From the NCBI GenBank assembly GCA_030770535.1, contig JASVEC010000170.1, positions 1 through 37,232 of the forward strand: a stretch of DNA of 37,232 bases, read 5' to 3'. Shown piece after piece: positions 32,533-37,232 of the stretch (its first letter is position 1; each line of letters begins with the position of its first letter). This stretch comes from Batkoa obscura. Lineage: Eukaryota > Entomophthoromycota > Entomophthoromycetes > Entomophthorales > Batkoaceae. The position numbers and the translations under genes were made by a program. Under the pieces are notes generated by a model. It was not told the origin of the DNA, did no database searches, and worked only from the letters and a program-made list of their open reading frames with translations.

Positions 32533-33201
32533 TTAATAAACTATATTTAAAAGATGATACTTTTTGATATCAACCTTTTTAAACTCTAAATACGAGTTTA
32601 ATAAAGATCTCTGCTCCTTTTGGGTTAACTCTTTTAAACAGGTTGGCATTTGGTAGTTCTCTTCGTCTCTTGCATGAATTTGGAATTCCTAAATCTAAAT
32701 TTAATTTTATCACAGTAATATATTTTTACATCAATGATTTCATCTAACCCTTTTTCGAACTCGTCACATATACCTTTTTTAACATATAATAGACTTAAAT
32801 TATACATATCGTTGCATAACTTTCGATGCTCTTGAAGCAGTTTCATTGCACTTTGTTCACCAAGAATTTGAAGTAGTACTGGGTATATAATGGTTTCTTC
32901 TGTTATACAATGTGAGGATACTAATAATTAGTTACTTAATATACTAAACATAAAAAGTCTACAATATTAGATGGTCGAAAATACTTCATGTTAATTTTAC
33001 CTTACTCAATGCTACCATCTCATTTATATATTTCTTTTTCTCTGATTGAGAATTGGACTTTAATTTACTTAACTTATAAAGGTAAATTATACAGTCATGC
33101 TCTTTTTTTATAGCAATATCTATACTTTCTCCGTCTGAATGCTCAAATAACTTTAAGTTAAATATTTCATGTAACCAATTGGAATTATCAAAGGTAGACA
33201 T
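32533..33201 (-). CDS. Hemerythrin (HHE cation-binding) domain protein
   Basis: 180 residues in three exons (33006-33201, 32730-32920, 32533-32688; introns 85 and 41 nt). It forms a four-helix bundle expected to bind a di-iron centre for O2, NO or iron sensing or handling in the cytosol. Predicted ligands are all present: His35 (KKEHD), His69 with Glu73 (SSHCITEETIIYP), His97 (LQEHRKL), and His134 with Glu138 (QIHARDEENYQMP). The donor inside TTGAGTAAGG and the acceptor before GAATTC were chosen because they alone restore these helices. There is no signal peptide or membrane segment. A tandem paralogue lies about 1.2 kb downstream on the same strand. The exact physiological role cannot be told from sequence. 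Confidence 0.85.
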
Positions 33202-34134
33202 TTTATATTTTACTTGTATTAAAAAGTATCAAAATAATGTTCAAATACCTTTTATAGTTTAAAAATCTGTAATTTTTATTAACGTAAATAAAATGCAATT
33301 GTTCTAGATAGATCATTGAGATGTAACTTAGTCATAAGTTCAATTTGTTAGTTACATTAAAAATAATATAAGTGCTTATAAAAAAGATCGAAACACTCAT
33401 GCAATATGGTTTGGAAACCACTTATATGAAAATTCTTATCAATTACGACTATATTTATAAAATAAAAAAAGTATAGAATAACTCTAACTTTGTGTCCTCC
33501 TTTCTACTCTGTTAGCGCTTTATCTTTATTTTTATCATTTTAATTGATAATTAGGGGTTTCGTAATATTATAAAACTTTATTGCCACTTCAAAGCCATCC
33601 TTTGATCACTAATGCTTTTTAAACTAGAGGCTTTGAACTTTACCAGATACATATTTTAAACTTAGTTATTAATAAACAACCATTTCAAATTATTTTTTTA
33701 TTATATTTTTCGTGAAGCAATGCGATTTTTATTTTTTAATAGTCACCGTTTTGAACATTTATCCTACTTTTTAAAAGGAATAATTTATGTCTTTATAAAA
33801 AGCATTTTGCTATAACAAAAATTCGAATGTTCTTTAACTCTTTTCTTCAAACATACTCTCATGTCTTTCTTTAGCACTATGATCTTATATATATCAATAA
33901 TTAACATAGAACTTCAATATTAAAAAGTTAATAGCTATTTAAAGAGAAAATAGTGATGAGCAAAGTGATTTTTAGTATTTTAAGTGACAATTACCTACGG
34001 TGTGTTTGTAGGTATTTCAATGAAATTGTTATACAAGCATTAAGAAAATGGAAACAATCACTAACCGTTTGCTCTAGCATGGCTGTTATTTTTATTTGAA
34101 ATTCTACTTTATTTAGCTTCAACTTTGAAAATAT
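33202..34134. other. Intergenic, no gene seen
   Basis: The 5' flank of the hemerythrin gene and 3' flank of the M28 peptidase gene. AT-rich, all frames closed. Confidence 0.55.
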
Positions 34135-37008
34135 TTAAAGTTCAAAGATAACGTCTTTAAACAGGTATAAAATACCAGCTCTAGGGGTAGAAATCACAGC
34201 CCAATTAGGTATATGTTCATTAATCTCTTGAATAGATGGAATGACTTTTGGATCATCATAAGTACATGTAAAACCTAATCTAATAGACTTTCGTGCATTT
34301 TTATCTTTTAAATAGTCAAAAGACACTTCAAATGGAAAATTGTAGTCTCTTCTCATTAAAATAATTTCATTCTCGTTATAATCGTCTATAGTTAATTCCT
34401 CTTGACTATTGTTAGAACCGATTGTTTTGATACTAATATTTTTGACATTTTGCTTATAGAAACTCAGTATACATATGTTACTTTTATATGCGTTTAATTG
34501 AACTCTTAGCTTATGCTGATTACTACTTGAAATATTTTCTTTTAAAGTAACATTAATAAGCTTGGAATTATCGATTGGAAAGGAAGGTTCAGGAGCATTA
34601 TAGTAATAAACATACTGACTTCCACTAGGTCTAATTTCTGATAGGGGATTATTCTTTGCAGATGGAATATTATTAATGATTTCTTTTAAATAAGAAGGAG
34701 AAGTAATTGAAGCATAAGAAGTATAGTTACTGTCAAAACTAAATGGATCTAAATTGTCCCTCATTAATTTGCACCCAATGTCTTCCGAAATACATTTATT
34801 CTGTCCAAAATGGTATACCAATGGTGCATTTTCACTTAATGGAAATTTCATTATAGTTAAAATCGAAATAATGACCCATAAACCTAAAAACCTAAATATC
34901 ATTTTTAAAGGAATTTTACCAATTAACTTTGGTATCAAATTAACTGATAATAAAGAAGATATTCCTCCCAAAAATGAAATAAAGTAATATACAATTGCTT
35001 TTTTAGTGCCAGTTGGGATCGTTTGTGTTAAGCCTGCAAATGCTGCTATTACTATTTCTTGATAAATCAGATTAGATAGTAGTACGATTAATAATTGTAG
35101 TACAGAATTAAAGACACTACTATTATCATTAGGGGCTTTGTCATTCAATTTAGCATTGCTTTCCTTCTTCTTACCAATACTTAAATTTGGATAATTGTAT
35201 TTGAATATTAAACCATGCGTTGTCGAGTATGCAAAATTCAATAAAGATAGGATACTTATAAAATACAAAGGACCTAATCTTTTGAGCAATACCAAAATAT
35301 TAAGAATGTTACACAATAACCAAAATAAGCTATTTGATTGAATTAAAATAGGCTCGATTAAATCAAACTGGCCATTATTTTCATACCATGACCATAAATA
35401 GATCGATAAACTTAAACATGATATTCCAAGGAATGAATAAGACGCAAATATATAATATGAGTAGCTATGCGCTGACATACCTTCTCCAGTAATCCAAAAT
35501 GCATTTGATATCATTGTTCCAGAAATATAAAGTAAAATAGCTAACAAAATAGCAACAAACCCACGAATAATAGGAAACACTGTTAATTTTACAGTTAAAA
35601 GCAATTTATCATCGTTTTTGTTCAAATTATGATTGATTGTTTTCACTATAATGAACAATGCTGATGCAAATTGTAAAAACGCTAATGCTACGCACAATTT
35701 AATATATGAATCAAACGAATACACCTTTGAAAAATAACCCAAAATATCGAAAAACACTCCACCATCTTCTGGTTCATTTAGCTTATCAATTTCATTTGAG
35801 TTTCCTAATGAATTGACTGCTGAACATACTGTTTCGCCAAATACTTTGAGAGATTCAAAATAAATTTTGGAAATGTCATCTTTATAAGTATGATAAAATG
35901 CTCTGTTTGAATAGATAGCAAAATCTACTCCTGGGATATTGGCATCAGTATAAATTTGAAAGTCAGTTCTGGAATTAATTAGTCTTAGCTTAAAAGCAGT
36001 AAACGCGATTACAGAACTATGCGGATGTGGTGAATTCGAAAATGCTTTGTTTATTACACTGCTTGATGATTGAAATAACATTCCTTTATTACCACTACCT
36101 GATGCTTCTAAGTTAATAAATCCCCTAACATCCTTTACCCATTCATGTAATAAAAATGTTCTTGATCCAAACAGCCCTTTTTCTTCTGCCGAATTAAAAT
36201 TGTAGATAAAATCAACTGTTTTGGGTGGATTTAATACACTTAACCTTAAAGATTCCAACAATGACACTACTGAGATACCATTGTCACTTGCACCATGACT
36301 AGTTGACTGTGAATCATAGTGGGCAGATAAAAGTAATGCTGGTTTATTATAACTTTTAATAGTATTGTTATTGTTGTTGTCATTTGATAAAGCGAATGAA
36401 AGAGGATGAACTCTTGCTAAAATATTACTTGACTCAAAATAGGAAGCATGATAGACTCTTGGTAATTTCATCTTATTTAGCATCTCTTCACCCAACATAT
36501 TAGTACTACGATCAAAATGAAATTCGATTATATTTTTGTTATGTAATCTTATTGATAATTCTTGTAAGGCTTTGATATAAGATATGATATACTCTTCTAC
36601 ATTTTTTATTTCATCAGTGTTATATGTATGTACCTTACTACCAAGTCTCAATAAATGGGAATATGCAAAATCAGTATCAAATCCGTTATCTTTTATCAAT
36701 TCATCAAAATTAAACTTATATTTGTAAACGTTATCTTCTGTTTCAATCGTTGATAAACTTATTTTGTTATTTAGAAAATTTTGATGCCAATCTTTCCAAT
36801 AGCTTGGTGATTCTTCTGGTAACACTAAAAAGTCAATTGCAATATGAAAAGTAAATAAATAGATTAACACAGTTAAACAAAATGTTATAAGTGAAATATT
36901 TCTTCTAAAAAAGCTTGAAATTATATTATCGGGTCCGCTATATTTCTTTTTATCCTCCACCTGCTGATCACCTTTCATTTGATTGTTGACTACTTTACGC
37001 TGCCTCAT
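34135..37008 (-). CDS. Multi-span M28 metallopeptidase (ERMP1/PFF1 family)
   Basis: Membrane-bound zinc aminopeptidase-like protein of 957 residues in one exon. Layout: a short basic cytosolic N-terminus, a membrane segment at about 37-64, a lumenal M28 domain at about 100-400, a block of eight or so hydrophobic spans at about 430-730, and a soluble lumenal C-terminal part. The zinc and catalytic residues of family M28 are all visible: H230 and D232 (SAHYDS), D242 (GASDNG), E275/E276 (NSAEEKGLFGS), E301 (NLEASGSG) and H373 (FYHTYKDD). Length and order match yeast vacuolar PFF1 (976 residues) and animal ER protease ERMP1 (904). Vacuole versus ER cannot be decided here, hence no symbol. The start is the first ATG after an A-rich leader. 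It looks intact. Confidence 0.95.
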   Translation of the reverse strand: MRQRKVVNNQMKGDQQVEDKKKYSGPDNIISSFFRRNISLITFCLTVLIYLFTFHIAIDFLVLPEESPSYWKDWHQNFLNNKISLSTIETEDNVYKYKFNFDELIKDNGFDTDFAYSHLLRLGSKVHTYNTDEIKNVEEYIISYIKALQELSIRLHNKNIIEFHFDRSTNMLGEEMLNKMKLPRVYHASYFESSNILARVHPLSFALSNDNNNNNTIKSYNKPALLLSAHYDSQSTSHGASDNGISVVSLLESLRLSVLNPPKTVDFIYNFNSAEEKGLFGSRTFLLHEWVKDVRGFINLEASGSGNKGMLFQSSSSVINKAFSNSPHPHSSVIAFTAFKLRLINSRTDFQIYTDANIPGVDFAIYSNRAFYHTYKDDISKIYFESLKVFGETVCSAVNSLGNSNEIDKLNEPEDGGVFFDILGYFSKVYSFDSYIKLCVALAFLQFASALFIIVKTINHNLNKNDDKLLLTVKLTVFPIIRGFVAILLAILLYISGTMISNAFWITGEGMSAHSYSYYIFASYSFLGISCLSLSIYLWSWYENNGQFDLIEPILIQSNSLFWLLCNILNILVLLKRLGPLYFISILSLLNFAYSTTHGLIFKYNYPNLSIGKKKESNAKLNDKAPNDNSSVFNSVLQLLIVLLSNLIYQEIVIAAFAGLTQTIPTGTKKAIVYYFISFLGGISSLLSVNLIPKLIGKIPLKMIFRFLGLWVIISILTIMKFPLSENAPLVYHFGQNKCISEDIGCKLMRDNLDPFSFDSNYTSYASITSPSYLKEIINNIPSAKNNPLSEIRPSGSQYVYYYNAPEPSFPIDNSKLINVTLKENISSSNQHKLRVQLNAYKSNICILSFYKQNVKNISIKTIGSNNSQEELTIDDYNENEIILMRRDYNFPFEVSFDYLKDKNARKSIRLGFTCTYDDPKVIPSIQEINEHIPNWAVISTPRAGILYLFKDVIFEL

Positions 37009-37232
37009 TTTTATTTTTTTTTGAATGATTTTTTCTCCTTATATACTTATTTTCGCTTATTTTAATATTAGTTCAATAGTGCTGATGTAAGTCAACTCAA
37101 AATTACCTTTAGAATCAATCATGCAAATTCAGAACTTTAAAAATCAAGGATTTTAAATCTCGTATTACAGTTTAAATATTTAGATAATATACATTTATTT
37201 TCATAAGTTTATTTAACATATGGTGGTGTTTT
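37009..37232. other. 5' flank of the M28 peptidase gene
   Basis: Upstream region; no motif assigned except a possible MITE tip at the very end. Confidence 0.5.
37219..37232 (-). mobile_element. Possible foldback MITE start, cut by window end
   Basis: ATATGGTGGTGTTTT resembles the tip of the inverted MITE (TATGGGG-TGTTTTT). Only about 14 bases are visible, so this is tentative. Confidence 0.35.

Overview
The window looks like nuclear DNA from an AT-rich, early-diverging fungus (roughly a quarter G+C by eye). The reasons are spliceosomal introns of about 41-85 nt with GTAAG/GTAAAT-type donors, a eukaryotic RNA-silencing RNA-dependent RNA polymerase, a HIR3/CABIN1-type histone chaperone subunit, mitochondrial complex I, a multi-membrane-span M28 protease and hemerythrin-domain proteins. 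AT-rich Zoopagomycota/Entomophthoromycotina (Conidiobolus-like) or Mucoromycota would fit. The species cannot be fixed from sequence reading alone.

Layout. 1-2174: no intact gene, but two short open segments on the plus strand look like a decayed gene (perhaps F-box/LRR). 2175-3376 (-): four-exon bHLH transcription factor. 3377-7700: long AT-rich stretch with no recognisable gene. 7700-9034: a cluster of short foldback elements plus one ~450-bp dispersed repeat. 9629-12184 (+): a 2.56-kb TIR DNA transposon with a damaged transposase. 13828-14763 (+): NDUFV2, the 24-kDa subunit of complex I, four exons. 15047-21284 (-): HIR3, rebuilt here as 25 exons and 1640 codons. 21866-25333 (-): intronless RdRP. 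25550-~28980: a second, inverted copy of the same transposon, peppered with foldback elements and carrying two ~455-bp repeats in opposite orientations. 29159-30658: more of both repeat families. 30750-33201 (-): two tandem hemerythrin-domain paralogues. 34135-37008 (-): ERMP1/PFF1-type M28 metallopeptidase.

The host genes do not form a pathway. HIR3 (histone deposition and silencing) beside an RdRP (small-RNA silencing) is suggestive, but adjacency alone proves nothing.

The most distinctive content is the mobile DNA. A ~100-bp imperfect foldback element occurs about 13 times. Its outer ~34 bp resembles the terminal repeat of the 2.56-kb transposon, so it is probably a MITE mobilised by that family. 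One copy sits at the same site in both transposon copies but in opposite orientation. In one orientation the MITE carries a TACTAAC-pyrimidine-TAG string that looks like the 3' half of an intron. The second notable result is the hemerythrin pair: one keeps all predicted iron ligands, while its exon-for-exon paralogue has replaced H35, H69, H97 and E138.
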